A DNA stretch of 64,000 nt from Sternotherus odoratus (taxonomy: Eukaryota > Chordata > Testudines > Kinosternidae). Made by a program: the position numbers and the translations under genes. Below are positions 12,046 to 23,354 of this stretch, piece by piece. Numbering within the stretch: the stretch's first letter is position 1; every line of letters starts with the position of its first letter. The notes under the pieces are model-generated. The model searched no databases. It was given only the letters and a program-made list of their open reading frames with translations, and was not told the origin of the DNA. The stretch lies in NCBI GenBank assembly GCA_032164245.1, contig JAVMKO010000001.1:62726892-62790891 (forward strand), read 5' to 3'.

Positions 12046-12175
12046 GGGCTTCTCTACACGGCAAGTTAGTGTGAAACAAACCAATGTCTGAAACTACAGT
12101 GCAGTAGCTTGCCGTTCAAGATCTGACTGTATGGACCCTCCTACAGTGTACTAAAAATTTAAGATACTCTGGTTT
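12046..12175. mobile_element. Miniature DNA-transposon fragment
   Basis: It starts with gggcttctctacacg, a motif I associate with the end of a reptilian MITE family. Further in are agtgcagtagcttgccg and ctgtatggaccctcctacag. The complementary far end is not clear, so this is probably half an element. Confidence 0.5.
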
Positions 12176-15036
12176 CAAAGTTAACCACGTAGTAAAATTA
12201 TCAATGTTTTTCAAAACTTGTAATAAGAACGCTAAATAGCTGGAATAAAACAATTAATCTTCCAACCCTGAGAGTGTAATGAACAAAAGGTAGTAACTTT
12301 TCCTTTGTGAAGTCAGATAAAAACAGTTTTGCAGTTTATGTTAATTTTAATTAATGACATGGTCTGTAATCTAAAAGGATTTTATTTTAATCCACCAATG
12401 GAAGTTGAATTGGACACTAAATCAGGATTTTCTAAAAAAGAACCTCTTTGATAAATAAATGATGCAAGTAGACAATAAGTAATAAATTATACCTACCACA
12501 CATACAACATTCACTGACTATGAGAAGTAGTTCAATTTACAGGAAACAAATTACTGCTTATCAAGAGCTCTGCAGTGCCAAGTGATTACACTCAACAGAC
12601 GGGAAATTTACATGAAAATAAGAACTCCAGTATCGATTATAATAATATGTAAAATAATGCTACTTATGTGACTATCGATCCTCCTCTACAGCACCCTTGT
12701 CTTCTGTTGAATGCTATGTTAGAACTGCTCTCAAGTGTGTATGTGTGGTGTCACCCTCTATCTGATGCCTACTGAGGTATAAACTACCAGTGAAGACTAT
12801 TTGATAGATTATTATATCTTTGTGACATTATTTTTATTAAGTACCTATAGATCATGTTATTAGCAGTGCCCGTATTTCAAATATATTACTAAAATGGCTA
12901 AAAATGAAATTGAAGGAATGAAGATAGCACATATATTTTCTTACTACTTTCAATTATGTTTAAAATTCCATATTACAGTTTTTAACTACAAAGAGGCAAG
13001 AAGCCTGAAGATTCTTCTTCGCCTTCCCAACTCATCTCTGAAAGTCACTCCAATTGCTCCCTCAACTGCACTTCAGAGATGGCCAGGCCTACTCAAAGTT
13101 TAATTTTCACATAGAAATCTAAACCAGGAGCTTTGTTGGTCTTTATTTAACTTTCTAAGCGAAAGTTCAACTTTAAGCAGGCCCAGGCTGCCTCCGAACC
13201 ATTGAGGAACACAGGGTCTTTGCTTGAAGTTCACCAGGCAAGTACAATACTATCAATTCCATATTACACCAGTCTTATTTTATGTATCCATTCCAAATAA
13301 TTATATAATCACAGACATACACAGTAATGGTTAGGAAAACAGTGCATATTTGGTGGCCTAGTGGAATTACATTGCTTGGTCACTAAGGAAATCCGAACCA
13401 GGTCCAGGTCTCACCAGGTCAAACAGAGACACACAAATAGGAGAGTTGGGAAATAAGATATTCCCAAAGGAACTTTTTAGGGGAAAAAAATATACTGTGA
13501 ATATGCTTTTAACTATTCTACTTAGATCCCATTATATGCCTGACTTGCACTATAATTTCAGAACAGACCTTCTATATCACCTAACATTTGCAGTGGTCAA
13601 CAGCAGAAGGGCGTGGAAAACACGATACCACAATTTCCCACAAATCAAGTCAGATTTATAACACAAACAAAGCCTATTTGTTTTAATTCTATTTTGTTAA
13701 ATGCATAGACACTAATTTTCTTCCCATGTGCCAATATATGCACATTTGATTAATGATAGAGAAATACTGAACAAGTTTTCATCTTTCATTTTTATGTTAT
13801 TACATAATGCTAAACAATGCTTTGTATATTCCTAATCTCACCTCACCCCCATATGGTCTACACAATGATATTCAGGAAATATAAAAACGAGTTAGCAAAA
13901 GTATGTGTTTTGTGTTAATTCTTCTTCTGAGCATATTTCTTTTATTTCTAGAAACAAGTGTTTCTGAAAATTACATGCAAACATCCAAACAAATCCAAAC
14001 ATCAGAAATCTAGCATAAATGCAAACACCTGTCTCCGTGCAACCCATCATTGCTAATGAGTGAAATGCATCACCACCAGCAACATAAATCTTTTCCAGTT
14101 GTCTCTATAACCATTTTACTATCATTTAATGTTGCTAAATGAGACAACATCCTATTTCTCTTAAACTGAATACTTATATTTGTGATGCTAAAACAGCAGA
14201 AATCAAAGTACGCAGTCAGAAATGTGCAGAAGTTTGGACACTTATGATGAACTTGGAGATGCTCATTATTCAAGAACAAATAGCTGATATGTTGAATAGT
14301 TAAAACCACATTCAAAGATTATGACAGAGCTTTGCCCTGGTGCCCCTCTAATTGAAATTAATTGGAATTTTGCCAGTGTAAATTAGGGAAGAATTTGGCT
14401 ATTAGAAAGTCAGTTCACAGTGCTTAAAAGTGACCCAGTTCATCAATATTTCATATTGCAGCCACAAGGACAATACACTTAATGCAACACATGAGAACTT
14501 GAGAGCTAATGAACAACCTTTATATTTTTCCAGAGACTGAGTAAAAGCCAATGGTGTTTCTAAATCTGTGAGCTACTAATACTCACAAAAAAATTACGCT
14601 GTGTGTCAGTTGAGGTAGGTTTATTCCAAACATACCTAAAAGAAACCCAAGAGAAATGAAGTGTAATAATCCATATCCTTTTCTCTCCCACCTACACACA
14701 CACACCATCACTAGAACAACCACACACAACCCACAAAAACACTACCATTATTACTCTATCTCTGTAGGAATTGCAGTCTTCTAGAACTCTCTTTCTCAGG
14801 CTTCTCATCATTACCACCACAGATTAAATCAATTCCTCTTACTTTTCTGTACAGTTCTGGAAATTCGATTTTGGTGACAGGATTCTTATACCTTTCCCAA
14901 GCAGTAGCAGACATAAATTGACATTCTTATTTCTCAACAGCGGGCATGAAACTAACATTTTTGTTAATTTCACTTTGCAGCTGCTGGGGAAAATTTACAG
15001 CAGAAAGTTACCAGCAGTAACTAAAGCTGTCTGGGT
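12176..15036. other. Unassigned AT-rich DNA
   Basis: Nothing recognised apart from short CA-rich simple sequence near 14690-14735. Open frames are short and featureless. Confidence 0.4.
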
Positions 15037-15130
15037 AAATTTTTCAAATGTGCCTAAATGATTTAGGTTCCTAAGTTCCATTGCTTTTGAGACTTTGAAA
15101 GTCAATGGGGCATAGACACTTTTGAAAAAT
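15037..15130. repeat. Old inverted-repeat MITE with 'gaaagtcaatgg' segment
   Basis: The outer arms are imperfect complements: aaatttttcaaatgtgcc on the left and gacacttttgaaaaat on the right. Between them are taggttcctaagttcc and ttgaaagtcaatgggg. This is an ancient amniote-style palindromic miniature element. Confidence 0.6.
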
Positions 15131-15239
15131 ATTACTCTCTGCTTATAGACATGGAAGACAGCATTGCATTGTATAAAAAGTATAAAAAGTTATTGATAGG
15201 TGAACTCTAGAGTCATTAATAAGGGAGTTTCAGAAGGAA

Positions 15240-16005
15240 TTTGGAAATGAAATGAGAGTGGCTTTCCTTCCAGGTTTAGCACTACATGTAATATCAAGAT
15301 GGAACAGTGATGGTACCTGACATGGATTTTCCATGCATGAAGTAGTGGCTGTGCTGGATGAAAAGATTCTTTGATTGGAAGAGCAAGTTGAGATGCTACT
15401 GAGAAGCTGAGGAGTACCTAGGCAACCAGATTTGGGAAACACCAATGCCCCAGACTAAAAAAAAAAATGGAACAAACCACAAAGGTTCAGAGAGGAGGCC
15501 TGACAGTTTGTAATCACCAGAGGCAAGAAATTGGAGACAGATGAAAATGGGAAGACTGTGACCATGAGAGAGAAGAGGAGGAAGAAGGCCATACAGCTAG
15601 AGGTTTCAAATTGCCATCAGGTTCCCAATGTGGAAACTATGGAAGATACCTCTCAAGATCCAGTAGGCCCAATGGAAGGGATGGATGTACAGGACATGTG
15701 CAGAAGGCAGCTCAGCCCAACCTGTACTAAAATCAAGCTTACCCACAAAACTCCAATCACCCAAGGAAGACAGACAATTCTTGATAGAGATTTAATACTC
15801 ATAAGAACTGAAAGAACATTCTGCAAGGGACAAGCAGAGACCAGGATAGTGTGCTGCCTTCCTGGAGCCAAAACACGAGATTTCACTCTAAGATTGGATA
15901 GTCTTCTGAAGTCTATTGGCAAGGATTCATTGGTGATGGTTCATATTGGCACTAATGACATTGCATTTTGAGATATCTCACAGATAGTAGATGAATTTAA
16001 GGAAC
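15240..16005 (+). pseudogene. CR1 LINE ORF1 remnant with esterase-like segment
   Basis: A 146-codon frame (15531-15971) ends in VCCLPGAKTRDFTLRLDSLL followed by VMVHIGTNDI. This matches the CLPGA...VVHIGTNDI region of the esterase-like domain in CR1 ORF1 proteins. The GDS motif expected upstream is degraded (ILDRDLILIRTER). Sequence from about 15240 resembles the ORF1 N-terminal part in broken frames, including a poly-A tract at 15461-15469. It joins the ORF2 pieces downstream, so this is one internally deleted CR1 copy and not a host gene. Confidence 0.72.
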
Positions 16006-16097
16006 TTAGAAGCTTGCTAAAGATGACAACTGTCGAAACAATCTTCTCTGAGCAAAGGAAGACAGAAGACAGAAGAATGGGGGGGAGGTAGTGGCAC

Positions 16098-16702
16098 TCT
16101 TTCAAAAATAGTACTACTTGTTTCTGAGTCACTGATAACTTGGAATTAAATGATATTGAATATGTATGGCTCAATGTCCTAACAGATAAAGCACCGGTTT
16201 GTGTCTGCTACTGACCACCAAATAACACAAGAGAAACAGTTAGTTATTTTTAAATCAACAGGTCCAGATAAGTTCCATCCAAGAGTTTCAAAATTGCTGT
16301 CTGATAAGATCACTGGATCATTAATGTTCATTTTCAATAAGATCAATCTATTCAGCTTAATAAAGAGGAGGTTATGGGGTGACTTAATTACAGTCAAGTA
16401 TTTAATAATTGGCTCTTCAATCTAGCAGAGAAAGGTATAAGACGTTCCAATGGCCAGAAGTTGAAGCTTGATAAATTGAGACTGGAAATAAGGCACACAT
16501 ATCTGATGGTGAGTAATTAACCACTGGAAGAATCTACCAAGTGTCATTGTGGTTTCTCCATCACTGACAATTTTTAAATCAAGATTTTTCTGAATAATCT
16601 GCTCTAGGAGTTATTCTGGAGATGTTTTATGACCTGGACTATACAGTCAGTCAGACTAGATGGATCATGATGATTCCCTCTTTCCGTAGAATCTATGCAT
16701 AT
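16098..16702 (+). mobile_element. CR1 LINE ORF2 pieces and 3' end
   Basis: This continues the CR1 copy that starts near 15240. The translation shows an endonuclease-end fragment (NDIEYVWLNV ... APVCVCY followed by a stop and PP). It jumps to an RT-start fragment (STGPDKFHPRVSKLLSD) and then directly to the C-terminal RRLWGDLITV. Most of the RT must be deleted. The 3' UTR follows: gaagttgaagcttgataaattg, caatttttaaatcaagattt, and the end gtcagactagatggatcatg with tagaatctatg. Confidence 0.85.
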
Positions 16703-19060
16703 ATTAATATGGCCCAAGGCCACATTCTAGAGAGGATGCTTAGTTATAATTTAAAGTTCTCTGAAGGCATTTTCTCTGATGAGCCACATTATGCCACACT
16801 TTAAAGTCATGGAACTGTTAGAAATGCACAGCTGTTTGGGGGACTTTGGGGATCTCTAGGATCCAAATGGTCCAGAAACACAAATTATAAAAGGCCCCAT
16901 TCCAGTACCTATCTTCAGTTTCTCTCCACCCCAAAGCTTCGCTCAGTGAGCTCTGAAGAAAAAAGAAAAGAAAAAAGCCCAGGTGGATCTGCAGAGGCAA
17001 TGTATTTAGAAAACTCCAATACTAGTAAGCAAGTTTCCTTTCTTCATCATAATTTGCCTCTGTGGAGACGCCCTACAGGAGACTAATCAGCAGTTTTACA
17101 ACCCAGAAGGGGGATAATGAGTGTGTAATTAAAATAGGAAATGAAGAAGGACTGTGCTGAACTGAGCATCTGACCTAGTTCCAGAATCAAGAGAATAATG
17201 ATTAGTGAAGGTGTAAATGAAGTTCCAAGTGGCAACTTGATATATTTCAATATTAGACACATTTCTAATAGCAACAAAGATCTTGCAGCAAGCTTTCTCC
17301 TTAACCCTTCTAAGTGCTGGGATTAAATGAATTTTTAAAAATCACTACATTCTTTGTGTAATTCAGTTTAAGATAGATCAGCCATAAGAGTCAGTAGCTC
17401 CTGGTGGCCAATGTAACAGGTGTCAAGGAGACTTCTACACATGCGGGGGGGGGGGGGGGGCTAGCATATGGCAGACAAGCATCTACCTACCCTTTTTTAT
17501 AATTCAGTAGGAAAGCATCCGATCCCATGTTCTTTCCTGCTCTGGAACAACTGTTTACATTTGGTGTAATCAATGATCAAACAAACCCAACTGGGGCATG
17601 TCTCAGAAAATAAAAATGGATCATGTTATAGAGCTCCTCAGGGACCATTTATGTTGATGCTGGCCTATCTGACTGAGATCTTTTGTGAACAAATTTTTCA
17701 CACCTTCTAAATGGATAGTGGAAAGATGAAGTCCACTGATGTTAAAGACTAGGAGTAAATACAGACTCATGGCGGCACACACTTGTACAATCCTTTTGCT
17801 TTCCTTGTTTTTATATTCTCCTTCTGCATGTATGTATTTATTTTATCAGTCATGTTTATTTTATCAGTACAACATTGCCTTGTTATACTAGAGATTAGTC
17901 AGGCAAGATTATTGTGCAAAGCAATCTAAAAAGTGTCATCTCCTGATACTCTCCATTATAGAGAGTTGCTTCCTTACAAATTCTTCAGGAGGAATAAGCA
18001 GGAGGGATTGGTAAAACAGAAGAAAGGTATATCTTTAAACTACCATCTACAGGAGATATAGACTACCTCCAACAATTTTAGAAATACTAAATGGTTGGGA
18101 GTATGATAATTCTTGGGCTCCCTGGTCAGAAGAATGTCAGGTAAGAGTTTATGGAATGAGAATGTTAGATATTTAGACAGGGCCCAACTGGGCCCAACTG
18201 CCGTACACTTTTACCTCCCACTGATTTCACAAGATTAAGTCAACAGGAAAGATTTGAGAGAGATTTGGTTTGAAAAACTACTACATCACACCCCCTCATC
18301 TTTTTCCCTTCCTCTATCTATTTTTCTTTTGTTCTTGTATACGTTTACTTGTCTGTGGGTTCCTTGGACCTGTGATTTTGTGTGTGTCACTTCTTGGTTT
18401 GAACAATTAAGTAAAACAGTACACACTTGTTCAAATTTTGGATTTCACTCTTGTGAAAACTGGTCTTAAGAATGTTAACATTGGGTAGGCTCCAATCACC
18501 AGAATTCATATTAACATGTAAGAGTGTGAAACAAGATATTAACATTTCATTATGCTTCTGGAACACAAATACAGATGAAGAACCCTGATTTGAACTGATA
18601 GTGGAATTTTCCTTCCAGTGCTCAACATCTGTAAATGTTGACAGAAAGATAGGTAACTGACATGGAAGAAAAATAGGTCAGTGACTAATACACTGGAGAA
18701 ATTGTTCAACAATAGTTCAGCATTAAGAAAAAATTTACTTAAAATACTGCCTTTGCCCCTCCCCCCCCCTTTCTTCTGAGACTTGCCCACAGTGCCGAAG
18801 CTGGGTCACAGCTTGGGGAGAGGGTGTTGCAACTGGAAAGAAAGCCACCTTCATTATTACCCTCCATTTTCTCACAAACACAGTTCCATAGAATCTCTGC
18901 AGGGTTCTAACCTGCAGAGATTGAAAAGACAAGGAGTGTGCCTGCCAGACTCTTCACATACGAACTGCAGGTCAGATCAAGTTACTGCAGATGCTTGCAG
19001 TTACTTACATTGCTGCCCCCTCCACGTACTAGAGAAACCTTACATTGTCCTCCTGCAAGG
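16703..19060. other. Unassigned DNA with homopolymer tracts and one small hairpin
   Basis: The stretch holds a pure 16-G run (17445-17460) and an 11-bp tandem (gggcccaactg twice, 18180-18201). A perfect 12-bp inverted repeat with a 7-nt loop (aatctctgcagg, 18892-18903 and 18911-18922) is also present. I find no transposon family or exon that I can name. Confidence 0.4.
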
Positions 19061-19560
19061 GATCAAAGGTGACTGGGGGAGCCCCTTTGAAGGGGAGCTA
19101 ATTGGGCCAGACAGTAGTATGGAAGTATGGTGTCAGGAGACAGGGCCTGCAGCAGGACCAATCTCTGGGAAACCTAATGAGCACAACTGACCTGTAGTGA
19201 GAGGCTTGATTAGCTATGCCACCTGACTGGCTGAAAGAATCAGCAGACTGGCTCTTAAGCTCAGCAGCAATTATGGGCTGCTCAAAGCATTGGCCTGCAC
19301 CTGCTTGTTCTCAGCCATGCCCCTGCCTTGCTCCTGCTTTGCCTCACTCCAGGCAACCCAGTTCTGACCATTGACTCTGATTCCTGACCTGTAATTTCAG
19401 CTCTGACTCTTGGCTTTGGTATTTGGCCTCTGACCCTGGGCTCAAATTCCTGACTCCTGCTCTAATCACTAGGCCTGAATCTTGCTGCAACTACTTGACC
19501 ATGTTCCAGTCATCTGACATAAGGGACCCTGTGAAGTGGTCCTTCATCTCAGTGGATCTC
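19061..19560. repeat. Interspersed repeat with CTGAC/TGACTC-rich half
   Basis: The right half (about 19340-19510) is a run of imperfect words such as tgactctgattcctgacc, ctctgactcttggc and ctgactcctgctctaatcac. The left half is GC-richer (gagcccctttgaaggggagc). This organisation recalls LTR-type repeats of turtles. I cannot locate TG/CA ends or a duplication, so the class stays open. Confidence 0.4.
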
Positions 19561-20991
19561 AGTTATCAATAGATTCAAGGAAAGAATAAAATAATGACAC
19601 TGTGCGGGGGATGAACCCACCTCTCCCATCCTATTGATTGAAGAATTCACAGGAAACAGCAAGTTGAAACTCACTGTGGTTTCCAGTCCCCTATGTAGTT
19701 TATTCCTGCATAGGCAGAAATGGTGTCAGTGTGGCCTAATATGATCTATGTGAGTGCAGCTGTGCTTGTTTACACTATGTGGTGAGTGCTATGACATACA
19801 TGTCCCACTGTTTATCTATATTTAGAAATAATAAATAAATACAATGTGGTATCCCTAGTTCTAATCTTTTTCGGCTTTCTCTAATCCTAGTTGGAGTTGG
19901 TTTTTGAGATAAAACCAATGTATGAGGTTGAGTATAGAAAATTAATGAGAGACTACCATTTCATATAGTTTATGACACATTGCGCTACATTTTTGTTTAT
20001 ATTATTTGAAAATCTGACGCAAAAATTGTCACACAAACTCAAAATAGGACCAAGTGATAAATGCCCAGACATATAAATCAAACAAAGATTAGTTTGGTCT
20101 AACAGAAACCATCAACCTCAACAAACACAAATGTCATTTACTATCTTTTCAGAAGAAATACTTTAACCGTGTAGCCATACTGTTTCAAAACAGATGCTGA
20201 ATTCTCTTAATCAAACTAAATATTTATGCTTGCCAAAACTTAACATTTTAAAATTTAACCAGCTGTTAAAGTAATTTACTCTTTTTAGATTTTTGTCTAA
20301 TTTATATAATGAATGTAAGGAGCACTATTTATTGCTTAAATAAAAAACTGCAGCATACAATTTGAAGATATTTGCTCATGAAAAGAAAAACTAATTTAAC
20401 AACAGTAACAATTCCTTATAAAGCTTCAATCATTATATCAGACTGAACAGCAAAATTGTTTAAGCTAATGAGAAATTTCAAATTGCTTTTGAATGGTTGT
20501 AAGGAGAGAGAGACATAGTAAAGAAGGGTGGGGGCAAACACTTTAATCAACTATTTGTCTTCACTTTTTCAAAAATAGCATTTTAAAGAGATCAAGGCTC
20601 AAATTTTCACCTGATGCAAATGAGCAAAAACGTCATCATTCAATGGGGAGGAGTTCATTTACATCTGAAGAGAATTAGGCCATTCTTATAACTCCAATTC
20701 ATTTTGAAATCAAGTGAATTTTTTTTTCACAATTTATGCAACTTGTTACATCTTCTTACACATATTAGTGAAATGCTAGTTGTTCAAAGTGTGTCATGTT
20801 ACTCCAAAAACCCCTCTATCAATTGTGTTATCTTTCCTTTCCCTCCCGATACAAATTCAATTTTCCACAACTGGATACTATCACAGCACTTCCCACAATT
20901 CCTGATTTTCCCCAACTCCTTTCCATACACCCCATCACATCCAACACAACAGCCAATCCTAATTCCTCTGCATCTAGTCACATTCCCTAGA
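19561..20991. other. Unassigned AT-rich DNA
   Basis: No feature supported. The pyrimidine-rich stretch near 20810-20960 is open in several frames because it lacks purine-rich stops, and no protein is recognisable. Confidence 0.4.
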
Positions 20992-21267
20992 CAGTTTGTT
21001 TACCTGCAGCGTCTGCAGGTTTGGCCAATCACAGCTCCCATTGGCTGCAGTTTGGTGTTCTAAGCCAATGGGGGCTGTGGGAAGCGGCGTGGGCCGAGGG
21101 ATGTGCTGTCCACCACTTCCCACAGGCCCCATTGGCCTTGGAACGGTGAACTGAAGTCAGTGGGGCCTGTCATTAGCCGAATCTGCAGACACTGCAGGTA
21201 AACAAACCAGCCTGGCCCACCAGCGGATTTCTCTGATGGGCCATGTGTCAAAGATTGCTGATGCCTG
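20992..21267. mobile_element. Non-autonomous hAT element, left end truncated
   Basis: An internal inverted pair frames it: gtttgtttacctgcag at the left and ctgcaggtaaacaaac at the right. Inside are two opposed ggccaat/attggc-bearing GC-rich blocks. The right terminus gattgctgatgcctg matches the ending of the intact copy at 42243-42566. The left terminal 'cagggatcagcaac' part is missing, so no duplication can be matched. Confidence 0.78.
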
Positions 21268-21750
21268 ATATAGAAGGAGTTATCCTAAAGAATTGATGCA
21301 ATATTTATATTTTTCAGGGCAGACTTTATTCTGGGTCCCTGAAAAGATTGTTCATCACACTTGCATGCACAATAGGAGAGGGTACTGGAGGGAAGAGGAG
21401 GAAGTGGGGAACATATACCTGATGTGGTGGACAATGGAGTCCAGGAGAGAGGAACACTGGGTAGAGCTACAGAGGAACTGTGGGCACTAAAGATGCTTCA
21501 TAAGAAATTAAAAGAAAACACAGGTGGGGTTAGGAGAAAAGGGGGGGGGGGGAAGAGGGAAGTTAAAGGCCATGCAGATGGCCAGGAGCAGATAAAAGGA
21601 TTGTTCAGGTTTGAGATGGAGGGATGATCATCCAAGGCAGTGAAAGAAAGGAGAGGCAGGAGTGCATGGATGGGCTAGGAGGCAGTATGGAAAAAAGGGA
21701 GACAGTTTTGCCCTGTTAAACTTTAAACACATTTTTTTTAACACTTTCAT
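21268..21750. other. Unassigned purine-rich DNA
   Basis: Strongly purine-rich, including a poly-G run (21541-21552). Frames are low-complexity and have no domains. Confidence 0.35.
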
Positions 21751-21751
21751 C

Positions 21752-21845
21752 TTAGAATCATAGAAGATTAGAGTTGGAAGAGACCTCAGGAGGTCATCTA
21801 ATTCGACCCCCTACTCAAAGCAGGACAAACACCAACTAAATCATA
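21752..21845 (-). mobile_element. CR1 3' end fragment
   Basis: The plus strand shows the complement of the CR1 3' terminus: agaatcatagaagattagag, ttggaagagacctcagg, aggtcatctaattcgacccc and agcaggacaaacaccaac. The Cry SINE tail shares part of this sequence, but the accaactaaatcat continuation favours CR1 itself. Confidence 0.82.
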
Positions 21846-21940
21846 AATACAAGATACAAGGCCTTCCCCTATATGCATACAATTTGCCCTGTTGAGGAGT
21901 CCAAGAAGAGAATACCGCTACAGTGAGTCTCCACTGTGGT

Positions 21941-22140
21941 CAAGAATCAGAGAGGTAGCCGTGTTAGTCTGGAATAGCAGAGGTAACAAAGTCCTGTGGC
22001 ACCTTAAAGACTAACTATAAAGTTTTGAAGCATAAGCTTTCGTGGGCTAATACCCACTTCCGAAGTGGGTATTAGCCCACGAAAGCTTATGCTTCAAAAC
22101 TTTATAGTTAGTCTTTAAGGTGCCACAGGACTTTGTTACC
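21941..22140. mobile_element. Short retroposon copy B: inverted dimer forming a perfect palindrome
   Basis: An antisense copy (21941-22060) is followed, across one unpaired base (22061), by a shorter sense copy (22062-22140). The arms 21980-22060 and 22062-22142 are exact reverse complements over 81 bp, the last two pairs being coincidental overlap with the duplication. The whole unit is flanked by a perfect 11-bp duplication, tccactgtggt, at 21930-21940 and 22141-22151. It therefore inserted as one event. The sense arm keeps stem II (22065-22080), GAAA (22081-22084) and GC-UUAU-GC (22085-22092) of the hammerhead-like layout. The first core strand is cut at the junction. Confidence 0.88.
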
Positions 22141-22151
22141 TCCACTGTGGT

Positions 22152-22515
22152 GTGTCTCATATCATGTCGGAGCAGAACCATGGACATGAACTTCTCTCAA
22201 ACTTTGTTGCTGATTAAAAGACAAGGAAACTTCTCCCCAAAACATGTAGTCATACTAGAGAAACCTTAATTTTGAGTCACTCTCTGTCAACACAATCAGA
22301 AAAATCAAAATCAAAGAAATCACCAGTTAATTCAACTTCAGGGTCAACTTATATTCACAGGCTTTTCCACCCACACTAATACTTCAACATTCAAAATCTT
22401 CAGGTTCCCAACAAACCCTTTTCCAGCTCCAAATAGAGCCCCTCACAACACACACTGCTATTTCCTCAAAATTAGTGAAATGCATAATTGGAATCACAAC
22501 TCCATAAACAGGTAT
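22152..22515. other. Unassigned DNA
   Basis: Short unique-looking stretch between two insertions. Nothing recognised. Confidence 0.35.
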
Positions 22516-23183
22516 GTGTAAAGCAAGGATCAGCAACTTTATAGTACTAGTAGCCACAAAATCTATTAAAACCCTCTGGCAGGTCATGCTATTTTTTTAA
22601 GAGGCTACATATTGCATAACGCAGAAATGTTTGCTACAACACACCATGTTAACATACAATTATTTGTGTATTGATAGCCTAAAACCAAAGTGTTCTGAAA
22701 TACAAATGTCACTTATACACTACTTTTAAATACCGTGTTTTCCGGCATATAAGACGACTTTTTAACCCAGGAAAATCTTCTCAAAAGTCGGGAGTCGTCT
22801 TATAGGGCGGGTGCTGAAACATCCGAGCCGGACTGGAGAATCTGCGGTCGCCGCATATGGTGGAGGGAGCTCAAAAACGGCCGCGGCCGCATCCCCGCTG
22901 TATGCGGTGACCGTATGAAAGCAGCAAGGGCGGCACTGTACAAGTACGGTAGAAGAAAATCCACTCACCAGGATTCATGGAAAGAAGTGACTTAACGTGG
23001 TCCTGATGACGAGGTGAGGGGGCGCCTCACCGGGAAGGTGTAAGTGAAGGGCGGAGCAAGCTGCAGGCGTACGGGACGCCCGGGGTATGGGAAAAAGAGG
23101 CATGTTTGCGCTACCGCTCTGATAGTCTTGGAGACAGGGAGGGCTGGGCAGGTAGGGAGAGTTGACCAATCCAAGCAGGCTTT

Positions 23184-23250
23184 GTATACAACAACCAGCC
23201 AATTGCCGGTAAGGTACATCGCTTGCCATGATTGGCTGGTTGTTGTATAC
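23184..23250. repeat. Perfect 20-bp inverted repeat in the pogo 5' region
   Basis: gtatacaacaaccagccaat (23184-23203) is repeated in exact inverse at 23231-23250, with a 27-nt spacer. It lies about 105 bp upstream of the transposase ATG, inside the transposon. It could be an internal binding site, a remnant of a smaller insertion, or an RNA hairpin in the leader. Confidence 0.75.
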
Positions 23251-23354
23251 TGGGTACCACATACAGTACAGCATCAGTATCTGTACCTGTTCATACAGTA
23301 TAGCACCAGTACATACAGTACAGTATACAAATGTCCAACAGTCAAAACCCCATC

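Noticed and set aside
17445..17460. 16-G run as a regulatory quadruplex
   Set aside because: A single homopolymer run, also prone to sequencing error. Similar G/C runs occur elsewhere in the window without context.
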